Shown: positions 1 through 8,160 of the stretch, piece by piece
Numbering within the stretch: position 1 is the first letter of the stretch
How the letters are laid out: each line of letters opens with the position of its first letter
Source: Terana coerulea
Taxonomy: Eukaryota; Basidiomycota; Agaricomycetes; Polyporales; Phanerochaetaceae
Reading direction: 5' to 3'
Length of the DNA: 10,393 nucleotides
Assembly: GCA_024811115.1 (NCBI GenBank)
Contig: JAKOGH010000320.1
Location: 1 to 10,393, forward strand
Notes under the pieces: model-generated
What the model was told of the DNA's origin: nothing
What the model saw: only the letters and a program-made list of their open reading frames with translations
Database searches by the model: none
Position numbers and translations under genes: made by a program

Positions 1-660
1 AGTCAGCCGCATTCAGATGGCTATCCTTAATATGCGTGCGCAAGGTTCCCAAGGAAGGGTGCGCAGGGTTCATCTTGAACATGAATCCTTCGCTACCATT
101 CAAGTAAAGGTTCTCGTTCTGCAGATAGACTGATCGGTCCTTCACAGATCACAATAGTAGCGTTGATATGCTGGTAAGCGCCCTGAGCGCGGAAACCCCA
201 GAAATTGCCTTTTTCGTCACTACGCTCTATGATCGCTAGGACCCCGGACACCACCCGAGCCCCGAGCCGTCGACGTCCCCGAATTACTCTCCCGAGATAC
301 CTTGTAACGGCGCCCCTCTGTCACGTCAGTCCAGAGCCTGTGCAGTCCCTCATGACAGGCAGTGCGTTCGCCGACCCGAAGATGCGGACCACGTCAGCCC
401 CGAGCTCCGCCTGGACTTAGGCACGTACCTAACTACGACCAAGACAGCAGCACTGCGTTGTCGCCACCCCACATGTCATTCTCGCCCGGGGCACGGACGG
501 TGCCTGACCGGTCCCGCACCATGTTTTATAGGTGCCGGTGCTGTGTGTAGCGCGGCATATCCTGGTTAGTGTATCCCGACTCGGTCTTTCCTTATCCGTA
601 CCACTTTTGTATCCAAACCACTCCTTCATTCTCTCTCGGACGCGGTCCATTAGCTCTGGC
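1..660 (-). CDS. Unidentified multi-exon protein, 3' end beyond left edge
   Basis: I do not recognise the family. Reading the minus strand from right to left, good coding frames appear at about 410-301 (includes ELGADVVRIFGSANALPVM), 219-153 (KGNFWGFRAQGAYQHINATI) and 118-1 (NENLYLNGSEGFMFKM, then a stretch still open at base 1). A probable intron lies between about 300 (donor GTATCT) and 220 (acceptor TAG), and a shorter one at 152-119 (GTGATC to CTGCAG, only 34 bp, perhaps shortened by lost bases). A one-base gap near 335 is needed to join MRDCTG to WTDVTEGRRYK. Further upstream, 650-411 has coding-looking pieces (NDMWGGDNAVLL) whose splicing I could not settle; a TATA-like TATTTATAT sits near 680. 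Two N-glycosylation-type motifs (NAT, NGS) are present, but no signal peptide could be placed. The gene runs in the same direction as the 1125-2646 gene, and I cannot exclude that they are one transcription unit. Confidence 0.5.
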
Positions 661-790
661 CGTTAGGTACGGGCTCATATAAATACTCTGTACATACTTT
701 CTGCAAATACAAGTTACCTTTCCCCCTCTTCACGGCCGCTCGCGTTAAGACTACAAGTACATCGGTGCTTCTTAGGTATCCCGCTCTCGT
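661..790. other. Intergenic stretch, possible promoter of the left-edge gene
   Basis: No convincing coding frame is seen here. On the minus strand an AT-rich patch near 690-670 contains a TATA-like sequence about 30 bases before an ATG at 650. This suits a promoter, but nothing else supports it. Confidence 0.25.
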
Positions 791-900
791 CTAGTATTCG
801 TCTCGCTCGTTGGCTGTGCGGTCTGACTCAACGTAGTCTTGCCCCGGTCCCCTCGTACGTCGTCTCCGAAGTCTCTCAGCTTCGGTGCTCTCTCTCTGTC

Positions 901-942
901 CCGTTACAGACCTCGCCCTGACCGTTACAGACCTAGCCCTGA
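901..942. repeat. 21-bp tandem duplication
   Basis: Two adjacent 21-bp copies, 901-921 and 922-942, begin CCGTTACAGACCT and differ at one base. A third, partial copy (CGTTACC) follows. On the minus strand they give the repeated peptide VRARSVT in the possible last exon of the neighbouring gene. The unit length is a multiple of three, so the frame is kept. Confidence 0.8.
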
Positions 943-1124
943 CGTTACCTCCGAGGTCTTCGGTCCCCGACTCCTGCTGGCACTTCGGCCGCAGAGTTGA
1001 AGTGACGTCCCCTGCCACATAAAACCGCTCCCGACTCGGTGCTTTGGCCCCGGCCACTTGTCTGTTGGGTTAGGGTTAGGTGATCGCACCCGAGGCGTGG
1101 TGCAGTGTATCAGCGTAAACTCAC

Positions 1125-2646
1125 ATTTGCAATAGGCACTTGTACTGCCATCATACCCTGCTTGACAGTGGGAGCGGACCATGGAAGTGAACAAGTGAGT
1201 GATTCTCGGGACCTCGCTTTTAGCCGCTCGGTCGGTGGTGTCGTGTTCTTTAACCTCGCGAAGAGCTAAGTTCTCGTCTGACTCCTCCTCATCGCTGAGC
1301 TCCAAGCGGCTCGGAAGAGCAATTCACCTCATACTTTCTTTGCGGGACAGGGCTGCAGAGAGGAAATGAATATACAATAGTTAGCATGCAGCACTGTGAG
1401 AGCTGTCTGACAACACTTACTGGCAGCTTGTATTTCCCTGAGGATGAGCGATGCTTTGGCGCCTTTTCCCACCCTCTCTTCTTGTCTCCCTTGACTTGCC
1501 AGCCTTGATCTTGGACCGCTTTGCCTTGGATCGTTTCCCTCTCTTAACAGCTGTGCTGTTTCGTCCTTGCCACTCAATGTCTGTATCGTCTCCTGGCGCA
1601 GAGAGTCACCGGGCCGGGATACTGTCGCCACTAGAATCGCTGAGCTCGATGGCCTTTACTTGCCAGACTGCTATTCAGCATTTGTTAGCCATGTTCAACT
1701 TTACCAAAACTACTCTACCTGCGTCTTTGCGCAAGCATGCGCATCTTTGATGATCTCCTCACCATTGCTATCAAGGATTTGTGCTTGAAACTTGGGGTCC
1801 TTGGGCAGCTGCCACGATTGGACAGTAGGTCTTGTCATTGGGCTCTCCATCTGATAGAAGGTCAGGGGCTATTGTAGGCCACAGCTAGTAAGTCACTAAC
1901 GATAAAATGCTTGAGAATGGAATCTGCTCACCAATGCTTCTCTTTAACAGCGCATCTAGTAGTAGCTGGCGCATCACCTTTTCCTTCCTTGGGCCCGCTG
2001 CTGAAGCTTTCAGCTTCACTTGGTGTGTCTTGTCCATAGCCACAGTGTTACTACCCACCACGTTACTAAGGGTCGTGCTCTCTAGCTAAGGAGCAGTGCT
2101 GAAGGGATCACTGCAGTTGTGCGTCCCTCATCAGCCTTGCTCTATCGAAGAGGCTGCTGGCTGAGGAACCTCGGTTGCCGTATTGCCTACAGAAGGAGAA
2201 CCAAGCTCTGTGCTGCTAGAAAGTCCTTTAGACCTGTTTCCTCTAGAATGTGTGTAAATGGCTAATCATCAACCAAGTAAGATACTTACACTAAGACTTT
2301 TAGCTCCGTAATGAGTGTGTTAAACCATAGCTTCATCAGGTTCAGAGCTAAGGTCTTATTAGTGAGATCAATGCTCTCAAAATACCGGCACACTGCCATC
2401 ATTCCAAGCTCGCTCGGCCGAGATATAATGAAAACGACCACCTAGGTCATGACAATCCACCCCAAAGAGAGCGTCATATCGGTGGTTGAAGGTATGGAAT
2501 ATGTTGTCGCCTTGGACCGTTGTGAGGACTCACTGAATTTTGTCGGTTTTTTTGTCACAAGAACAGAGGTTGGCAGCAACGGCGCCAAGCACTTCACTTC
2601 TTAGATGAGGTTTGAAGACTTCGGACATGGTGGAGGCATCGGCCAT
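1125..2646 (-). CDS. Unidentified five-intron gene (hidden by frame breaks)
   Basis: I do not recognise this protein. The start is ATG at 2646-2644 (MADASTMSEVFKPHLRSEVL), preceded by a pyrimidine-rich leader typical of fungal genes. Exon 1 (2646-2290) continues with FNHRYDALFGVDCHDLGGRF and a leucine-rich helix (TLALNLMKLWFNTLITELKV). Introns fit well at 2289-2243 (GTAAGT...TAG, 47 bp), 1931-1885 (GTGAGC...TAG, 47 bp), 1718-1671 (GTAGAG...TAG), 1420-1353 (GTAAGT, branch GCTAAC, CAG) and 1124-1062 (GTGAGT, branch CTAAC, CAG). Later exons carry a Ser-rich linker, PLTFYQMESPMTRPTVQSW, a very basic segment near 1550-1470 (KRGKRSKAKRSKIKAGK, nuclear-signal-like) and an acidic patch (LELSDEEESDENLALREV). 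Joining them needs one extra T removed at 2379-2382 and single bases added near 2086, 1866 and 1660; one or two other joins, near 2130 and 1470, stay unclear. TGA codons interrupt the frame at 2532-2530, 1608-1606 and 1326-1324. A last exon may run to 791. A basic plus acidic nuclear protein is a guess only. Confidence 0.65.
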
Positions 2647-3019
2647 GCTGCAAGTAGGCTGAGGTAGGTGGTGAGAAGAGTGAGGGAACTGGAGGAGAAC
2701 CAAGATTACAAGCTCGTGCCTTGGAATTTTGTTTTAGTTGTACAGACCTGTCTGGCCAGTAGAAAACAAATAAATTATCCATCCATCCATCATCTCCAGC
2801 TACCTTGAACACTTTAGCCGTGGTTCGGTTCAGGCGCATCACAGCCGGATGTGCCTTGCAGCTGCCTGCGACTCCAGATGGTGCATGGCGGTGTGCTGTC
2901 GAGTAGCAAAGTGAATGGGATGAGTGCACAGGGTTGTGTGTCTATGCTATGGAATACATGTAAAGTACTTGCTGGAAGTATACAATGCTATAGTACACCC
3001 AGGTTCGGACAGCTGCATA
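2647..3019 (-). promoter_or_regulatory. Probable 5' region of the 1125-2646 gene
   Basis: No good coding frame is visible in these 370 bp. Just upstream of the ATG at 2646 the minus strand is a CT-rich tract (about 2700-2650), as is usual before fungal start codons. Further up lies a small (ATCC)n run with an AT-rich stretch beside it. The upper part probably also contains the 3' end of the gene whose last exon stops at 3020. Confidence 0.4.
2777..2791. repeat. (ATCC)n microsatellite
   Basis: Between three and four perfect ATCC units lie in the upstream region of the minus-strand gene, flanked by AT-rich sequence. Confidence 0.8.
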
Positions 3020-3178
3020 TTAGCTTGCCTGCTGAAGCTTGAACCTGTTTAGCTCTGATGCCATTTCCCAAACCGGCAAGTGCCACTTAGCACTCTTTGT
3101 CCATCTTGCGACGTGCATCAGCCTGCAAGCAGCTTTTGCAAGAACACGAGAGGAATTGGCATAAGGATCAACATTGTA
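3020..3178 (-). pseudogene. Terminal exon remnant of an unidentified gene
   Basis: An open minus-strand frame of about 52 codons without an ATG ends in TAA at 3022-3020. Its composition looks coding: it contains VDPYANSSRVLAKAACRLMH, followed by ARWTKSAKWHLPVWEMASEL. A TAA at 3181-3179 closes it on the other side, so it must be an exon or a remnant. Upstream on the same strand there is only the AT-rich, CpG-free block, so the rest of the gene is either destroyed or lies across that block. I do not recognise the family. It is shown as a pseudogene because no complete reading frame can be built. Confidence 0.4.
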
Positions 3179-3189
3179 TTATACTTGGC

Positions 3190-4059
3190 GTGCTATTACC
3201 TTAGCTGTTGGATCAGTATGTTCTGCACAAAACCATTTATTTACTATATAGTAAACTGTTTACCCCCATTTACAAGCCTCAGTGTAAATAAATAGTAAAT
3301 GTAAATGATTGTAAATGTTTATAAATGGTAAATAAACTATATGGTTGGAGCCTTAATAAGCAACTCCTTTTTGGCAGTTATATAGAGCTTATATACTGAG
3401 CTATAAAGGTAATACTGAAGAACTCTAGACTTATTATTGATAACATCTTTAAGGCTTTGTGCACTTTAAAAACTAGACTAATAAGAAATTCAATATGCAT
3501 TTATATGCTAACTAGGCTAAAATAGGGAACTGTAGCTGTATTAACTCTAAAAGTGTAATAGTATAAGTATATGTATTAGCTGATTAGCAAAAATAGAGAG
3601 GAAAGAACTAAATTAGCTAAAAACAATATAATAATAAGAGTTTGAATAGTAAATAAAAGCAATAGCAAGATAAGTGTCATAAGCTCTAAGTAATGTCATA
3701 AATATAGCACAAATAACAAGCAAGTAAGTAAAAAGATAATAATAAGCTATTGATAAAATATGAAATAGTGAGAAATTAGGCAAAAAGAAACTTAGTAAAT
3801 GAGCTAATGAAAGAATGTAATAAGGCATTGGTAAGTGATGAAAAGTCAGTTAGGTGGTAAAAAGCCACTAACAAGTAAAAAGTTAAGGAATGTTAAAAGG
3901 CAAAAACTGTTTAGCAAGCTAATAGAGGTAAATTAGCTAAATGAGCTGTATTTTAAGAACACATTTTCACAAAAGTGGAAAAGAGCATAATAGACAACTT
4001 AGCACTAAAAAAGCAGTATAAAGCACAGATTAGAAGGAGGGGTTTTCCAGATGCACCAT
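3190..4059. other. AT-rich block without any CG dinucleotide
   Basis: Across about 870 bp I find no CG at all; the flanking ones are at 3189-3190 and 4060-4061. The block is rich in A and T, with A over T and G over C on the plus strand, and is full of short variants of GTAAAT and TTAGCTAAA. Short ORFs inside it translate to Tyr/Ile/Phe-rich strings with no sign of selection, and I see no gene. Complete CpG loss with high AT is what heavy cytosine methylation followed by deamination, or a RIP-like process, leaves in old fungal repeats. The block could also be an AT-rich element of another kind. Confidence 0.75.
3240..3255. repeat. 16-bp perfect palindrome in AT-rich DNA
   Basis: TTTACTATATAGTAAA equals its own reverse complement. 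It sits at the edge of the CpG-free block among GTAAAT repeats, one of which (GTTTAC) follows on the other strand. In such AT-rich DNA it may be chance. Confidence 0.6.
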
Positions 4060-5827
4060 CGTAGCCTACAAGATTAAAGGGCCTCGTGACCCAATCGTTC
4101 TTTGTGGTTCGAAATGAAAGATGCATGGTGAGCTCGAGGTCCTCCTGCGACAGCGCCATGGTAAACGGCGGGAAGAAGAAAGGCGATCGTCCCGCCCCGC
4201 CCACCACGAGCATGAGTTTGATGCGCCATCACTTTCAGCGCTCTAGCCAAGGGCGTCGCAGCCGAGCGCGTCGGAGCTTCCTGGGCCGACCACACAGCGT
4301 TGAGCAACCTGTGGCACTATATTTTTCTGGAACGTCCTCTACGTCGATACACTGCACATCTTCAAGGATATCAGCAATCGTGACGGAAGGCCGAATAGCA
4401 GCGCAACATTGCCGAGCTCGACCACCGAAGGCACCCCGAGTAAGTAGTGAGTATACGATAATAAGCTGAACATCCTGAGCCTGAGGCCGCACTGGCACAC
4501 GGACTGCTGCACATCATCCACATGCTATCATCCGTGATGAGCTTGGGGGCGTCGATAGGAATTGCTGGACGTACCGGCCATGTGTAGTCGCATACTCTTG
4601 CAGAGATCAATGGCCTGGTTTGGGAAGAAACCCTGGGTCGAACGGCACGTTCAGATGGAGTAAGACAGCTACTAGGTCCTGGATACGCTCGGGGCCATGT
4701 ATGTCTCGCGCGCCAGCATATGAAGGATCTCCATTATATGAAATCTCTGAAGTTCTCGGACTTCGATCGAGTCGTATCTGGAAATACGAGCATAAAAGCA
4801 TGCTGCAGGTAAATCTACACTGCTCACGGACCAAACACCCTTCCTTTTGTGGCTTGCATCAGTCGCAGCGTAGGCACAGTTAAAGCAGACTCACTCCAAT
4901 GAGCCATGATGCGGTGCAAGACCTTTTGCCACCACGTACTGCAGAGATGCCGTGAGGCTCGGCAAGCTGGAAGCATTCGGCAGGCCACTTGCGTGCATCG
5001 CCCATGATCTTCCGGTTCAGCCAATCATTGACGCAGTGCCCTCGAAGCCATTGCCGGCGTGGAGCATATATCCAGATGGAAATGGTGATTTCGGGGAGGT
5101 AAAAGTTGTGTGAAAGATCAGAAAAGCACTGATGTCAGTCTTCTTCCGCGACTTCATCCAATGCCGTCACGTCCTCGTCTATCTAAGATGCGACGCAGGC
5201 GAAGACGTTGGGCATGCTCGGGATGCGAATAGCCTCGGAGATCGTGGGCGGTAAAGTGCGCACCGTGGGTATCTGAAGGGCATGTTGAATCCTTTTATTC
5301 ATCACGGCCTCCGAGCCCGCACATCGATTTCTTGGGTTGTATTTTCTATGCTCGCACGGTTGCTGTTGTCACGAGCCAGCATCAGACCCTTTCTCTGCGC
5401 CTATTCCGTCACGCCTAGACCAAAATCAGCGCTATCGACACGAAAAGCTAAAAATCTGTGCTCACCCTTGATCATCTCCGAGAACTGTGTACTCCGGGAA
5501 GGGCGCGGCACCCGCCGTGAGCGACGAAACCCCAGTCCAGCCGTACCGCCCAGCACACCCTGCAAACCCCGCCTGCAAACCCCGCACTCGCAGCGCCGCT
5601 CGGCCGCTCGGCCCAGGCAGGGACCGCACCCGCCCGTTTCGACTCCAGCGCGCCCGCCCGTGCCTCGATATGCTGCGATCGCGGAGCTGCCACTGGTGCC
5701 ACCCCGCGAGGCACGCCGGCGCGCTGCAGATCGCGGGAGCGGAGGGTCCGTCGCCAGGCACGCGCGTCGGGGCGCTCACGCGCCGTCGTCTAGCCCCTCC
5801 ACAATGCACCCGCTCAGCACCGTGCAC
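3953..5827 (-). CDS. Large unidentified protein, frame-broken, multi-exon
   Basis: I do not recognise the family, but the coding signal is strong once frames are joined. The order on the minus strand is as follows. An exon ends AAPFPEYTVLGDDQ at 5466. An intron starts at 5465 (GTGAGC) and ends at 5415 or about 5401. Next come RKGLMLARDNSNRASIEN and MNKRIQHALQIPTVRTLPPT. A 42-bp intron is possible at 5170-5129 (branch CTGAC). Then come SDLSHNFYLPEITISIWIYA, NDWLNRKIMGDARKWPAECF and HRIMAHWSESALTVPTLRLM. A clean 50-bp intron (GTGAGC to TTTCCAG) ends near 4779. After it come VRELQRFHIMEILHMLARET, RIQDLVAVLLHLNVPFDPGF, PAIPIDAPKLITDD, PSVVELGNVALLFGLP, VTIADILEDVQCIDVEDV and, last, MALSQEDLELTMHLSFRTTK. 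Joining needs single added bases at 5311-5318, 4924-4927, 4691-4694, 4619-4621, 4518-4519, 4385-4386 and about 4305, and two near 4180-4205. A TAG remains near 5190. The N-terminal start above 5535 and the exact C-terminus are uncertain. Confidence 0.6.
5559..5585. repeat. 13-bp tandem duplication
   Basis: CCTGCAAACCCCG is present twice in direct succession (5559-5571 and 5572-5584). It lies in the GC-rich 5' part of the minus-strand gene. Confidence 0.7.
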
Positions 5828-6099
5828 GCGCGGGGATGGCGGACGTCGCGCTCGACGCTGGCAATGCCGTACCCACGTACCGCGGGACTCGGGACACTGG
5901 ACAGCCCGCGCGAGCCCCGGCCCGGTATCTTCTCGTCAAGTCGCCAGAGGAGCAGCGGTCACGGTGCTGGATGCGTATTGGCTGGTGGGCCGTACCGCGC
6001 CTGGGACCCCGCGCGCGAATCCGCCGGGAAAGGACATGCATGGAAGTCCTCTACTGTACCGCCTGAGCGATGCTGCAGCGCGAGTGCGGAGGGCCCTAG
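5828..6099. other. GC-rich segment, unassigned
   Basis: Frames stay open on both strands here, as expected for DNA of this composition. Plus-strand readings are Arg/Pro/Ala-rich strings; minus-strand readings continue upward from the first supported exon of the 3953-5827 gene. No frame shows a recognisable domain, and no splice site decides between them. The segment may be the divergent 5' region shared by the minus-strand gene and the plus-strand fragment that starts near 6152. Confidence 0.4.
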
Positions 6100-6119
6100 A
6101 TCAGGACATATGTCCTGAT
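6100..6119. repeat. Perfect 20-bp palindrome
   Basis: ATCAGGACATATGTCCTGAT is identical to its reverse complement with no spacer. It lies in the gap between the two oppositely oriented genes, about 50 bp before the first supported plus-strand exon. A dyad of this size may be a binding site for a dimeric regulator. It could also be a recombination scar. Confidence 0.75.
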
Positions 6120-6151
6120 AGAGTGTAACGTGATTGTCCTTGTCCGTACAG

Positions 6152-6800
6152 GGTCTGCGCTCCCTGGAGACGGCGTGGCGAGCTGACCCTACGCCGGAGT
6201 TATGTAAAAGTGAAGATTGAAGGTCCCGGCTCAGCGAAGCGGAAGGCTGTCCCTAAGAATAGTGAGCTGCCGGTGCGGACGTGTGAATCGGGGGCTTTAC
6301 CGTAAGTACTCTCGCACTAGACTGCTCGGTAAGCTTCGCGCCGACATTGATACTCCTTGGAGCATCCACGAACCTGCTTTTTCCGCGCAGAAGGTCCCGC
6401 CGAGGACGTCGTGGTGCATGTGCTCAAGTCGTCAGTCGCCACCAAGCCTAGGGAGGCAAGCGTCGAAATTCATGCACTACCGGTTAATCAACGACGACCC
6501 CTGATACGCCTCAAGAGAAATGCAGAGGGGATCATGGCGAGCTGGAAGGAGCTTGGAAGGAGAGACCGTGGGAGAAGTCCCGGCAACCGCCACAAAGCTA
6601 AATTTGATGCGCTATTACTTCATCAGCCTGCATTGTTATTGCTAAAGCGCAGTGCATTCACTCCGTGTGTACGAGGAAAGCGACATAAAAACAGAACACC
6701 CCAAAAATATAATGCTACAGTACCAGTAAACTATTACCCCAGTTGTAGAGAGACGTTGCTAGGAGTGGGTGATAAGAAACTAATGACGAAGTGCAGTTGA
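6152..6800 (+). CDS. Unidentified plus-strand coding fragment holding repeat arm A
   Basis: The family is not recognised. An acceptor (GTACAG at 6151) opens a frame reading LRSLETAWRADPTPEL. After a frame change this continues as KVKIEGPGSAKRKAVPKNSE up to a GTAAGT at 6302. Beyond it, LLGKLRADIDTPWSIHEPAF and, one base out, PAEDVVVHVLKSSVATKP are shared with the decayed minus-strand copy at 9740-9939, which argues that both were once protein-coding. The open frame goes on through RRPLIRLKRNAEGIMASWKE to a stop at 6800, with a normal GC mix giving way to AT-rich sequence. The GTAAGT may be a real donor, in which case part of the repeat would be intronic. It is the only convincing plus-strand gene in the window. 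The frame change near 6405 is a single missing base, as elsewhere. Confidence 0.4.
6316..6506 (+). repeat. Inverted-repeat arm A
   Basis: About 190 bp aligns with the reverse complement of 9740-9939. The best-kept blocks are GACATTGATACTCCTT, CACGAACCTG, GAGGACGTCGT and GCTCAAGTCGTC. The encoded peptide AEDVVVHVLKSS matches AEDVVVNALKSS in the other arm. This arm has fewer stop codons than arm B. Confidence 0.75.
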
Positions 6801-6889
6801 CAAGCCGCGAAGAGATCGCTATGCAGTGTTTGTGTGGTACAACCTTCCGAGAACTGACTGTGTGTTATGCAAAGATGCGTTGCGCGGCC

Positions 6890-7653
6890 TCACACATGCG
6901 ACTGGCCATACACCGCGCCCATCGGCATCGCCGCCTTCTCGCTGTAGTGCCCCGGCATCGTCTGCTGCAGCGGCACCGCCAGCGGCTGCGCCGCCGCGTC
7001 GTGGTGCAGCGTCGGCACCATATGCTGCAGGCCCGTCTGAATCGCGTGGGTGGCGCGCTCGGGGTCGTGCATGTACGCCGCCCCGCGGCTCCACATGTCC
7101 TTCACGACCTTCTCCAGCCCGCCCGACTCGTGGCCCATGATCTCCTCGAACCGCGTGCGGTACCCGGCGACGACCGCGTCCTGGTCCGGCCCCGTCAGGT
7201 GCCCGCGGTCCAGCACCGCCGCGTCCAGGTCGCGCACGAAGTTCTCCAGGTCCTTGCACCGCGCGATCGAGAACTCGGGCTCGCCCGACCCGCGCGCCTT
7301 CGCGAGGTACGACGCCGTGAGCGTCGACAGCCCGCCAGGACCGAGACCGCGATCGACGTCTGTGCTGCAGGTCAGCGCCGCGGTCAGGACAACAGGGAGG
7401 AGACGGACGGACCTGGCGCCCTGTCGTCGCAGCCGCGACGCCCGTGGTGAGTGCGCCGAGCAGGACCTGCGCGCCGATCGCAAAGTTGAGCGACCAGCCC
7501 GTCGCGCGCGCTGCGAAGACCTGTCATTCAGCATACCATCGCCTCCGCGCTAGATTTAATGACAAACGTGCCTTTTAGCTTGGCTTTCTGCAGCTCCGCC
7601 TTTGCGTTGTCCAACGTCGGCTTCAGCCTGCCTTCCACATTCCGTTCACCGTT
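6890..7653 (-). CDS. Fungal SLATT-domain (2TM effector) protein, SLATT exons
   Basis: These exons match the fungal SLATT family (SMODS- and SLOG-associating 2TM effector domain) as I know it. Bacterial relatives are predicted membrane effectors of nucleotide-signalled immunity; fungal roles are unknown. An exon at 7653-7568 opens after a good branch and acceptor (CTGAC...CAACAG) and encodes a helix, RLKPTLDNAKAELQKAK. A 47-bp intron (7567-7521, branch CTGA) follows. Next comes membrane helix 1, GWSLNFAIGAQVLLGALTTG, ending TTGRQ. A 53-bp intron (7412-7360, GTCCGT, branch CTGAC, CAG) leads to helix 2, TSIAVSVL then GLSTLTASYLAKARG, with one G missing near 7335. Then comes the family's hallmark cytosolic helix region: GSGEPEFSIARCKDLENFVR and the TRFEEIMGHESGG segment. 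The tail is hydrophilic and the stop is at 6892-6890. One further base is missing at the 7568 junction. The upstream exon at 8161-9379 is probably the same gene. Confidence 0.85.
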
Positions 7654-7656
7654 CTG

Positions 7657-8160
7657 TTGAGAAAGAGAGAGAGCCGTCAGCGCTCTGCTCGCTTAGATTT
7701 CGAGGATATGGGTGCAATGCCTGACCGCTCCGCCCGTCTTAAGCCCACAATGGCGTCGCACGGCGACACGCAGGCAAAGCCTCGAGGACGGAGCACGCCA
7801 GGCTTGACAAGGAAGGGCTCAGAGCAATGCACGGGGGCTCCAAATGTTCGATATCAGAGGCTTTGCACCACCACTCGACGGGAAGCTCCGGGCTGCTCCC
7901 GAAAGTGGACGCCTCCCGCAGCCAAATGAGATGGCCCGCCGGTATCCACAAGGCACAAGGCCGTCCGTTGGAGATGCCCGGGACATCCATTCCAGCTGTC
8001 CGCGCCACCCGCGCATCGCCAGGGTCCCCTCGTCACCCGAACACACACCCGACCAAGGGTCCAGACAGCGTATGACCGCATTATGGGCGTCTGGGGGTCA
8101 TCGAGGACGGACGGCACAGAAGGAGCAGAGAAATGAATCTGGAACGGGAAGGACACTCAC
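7657..8160 (-). other. Unresolved middle of the SLATT locus
   Basis: The upstream exon ends at a GTGAGT donor (8160). The SLATT exon begins after an acceptor at 7654 preceded by CTGAC. About 500 bp lie between. A 70-bp intron to CCCCCAG (8091) would leave an in-phase open frame down to about 7854 (reading TPIMRSYAVWTLGR), but its composition is not convincing. Further unseen introns or lost bases are likely. Frames on the plus strand here look like shadows. Confidence 0.4.

Noticed and set aside
1066..1080. Telomere-like TTAGGGTTAGG
   Set aside because: Under two units; on the minus strand it is the branch and acceptor part (CCTAACCCTAACCCAACAG) of a 63-bp intron.
3613..3828. 71-codon minus-strand ORF with hydrophobic, Tyr-rich product
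   Set aside because: Lies in AT-rich, CpG-free DNA where such strings arise by composition; no start context and no motif.
5282..6118. 278-codon plus-strand ORF, Pro/Arg-rich
   Set aside because: Overlaps clear minus-strand exons and introns; long open frames on several frames are expected in this GC-rich DNA.
6791..7553. Plus-strand ORFs of 219 and 167 codons
   Set aside because: They overlie the SLATT exons, whose family match decides the strand.
7657..8160. Minus- and plus-strand ORFs of 75-164 codons
   Set aside because: None continues the flanking exons convincingly; left as unresolved.
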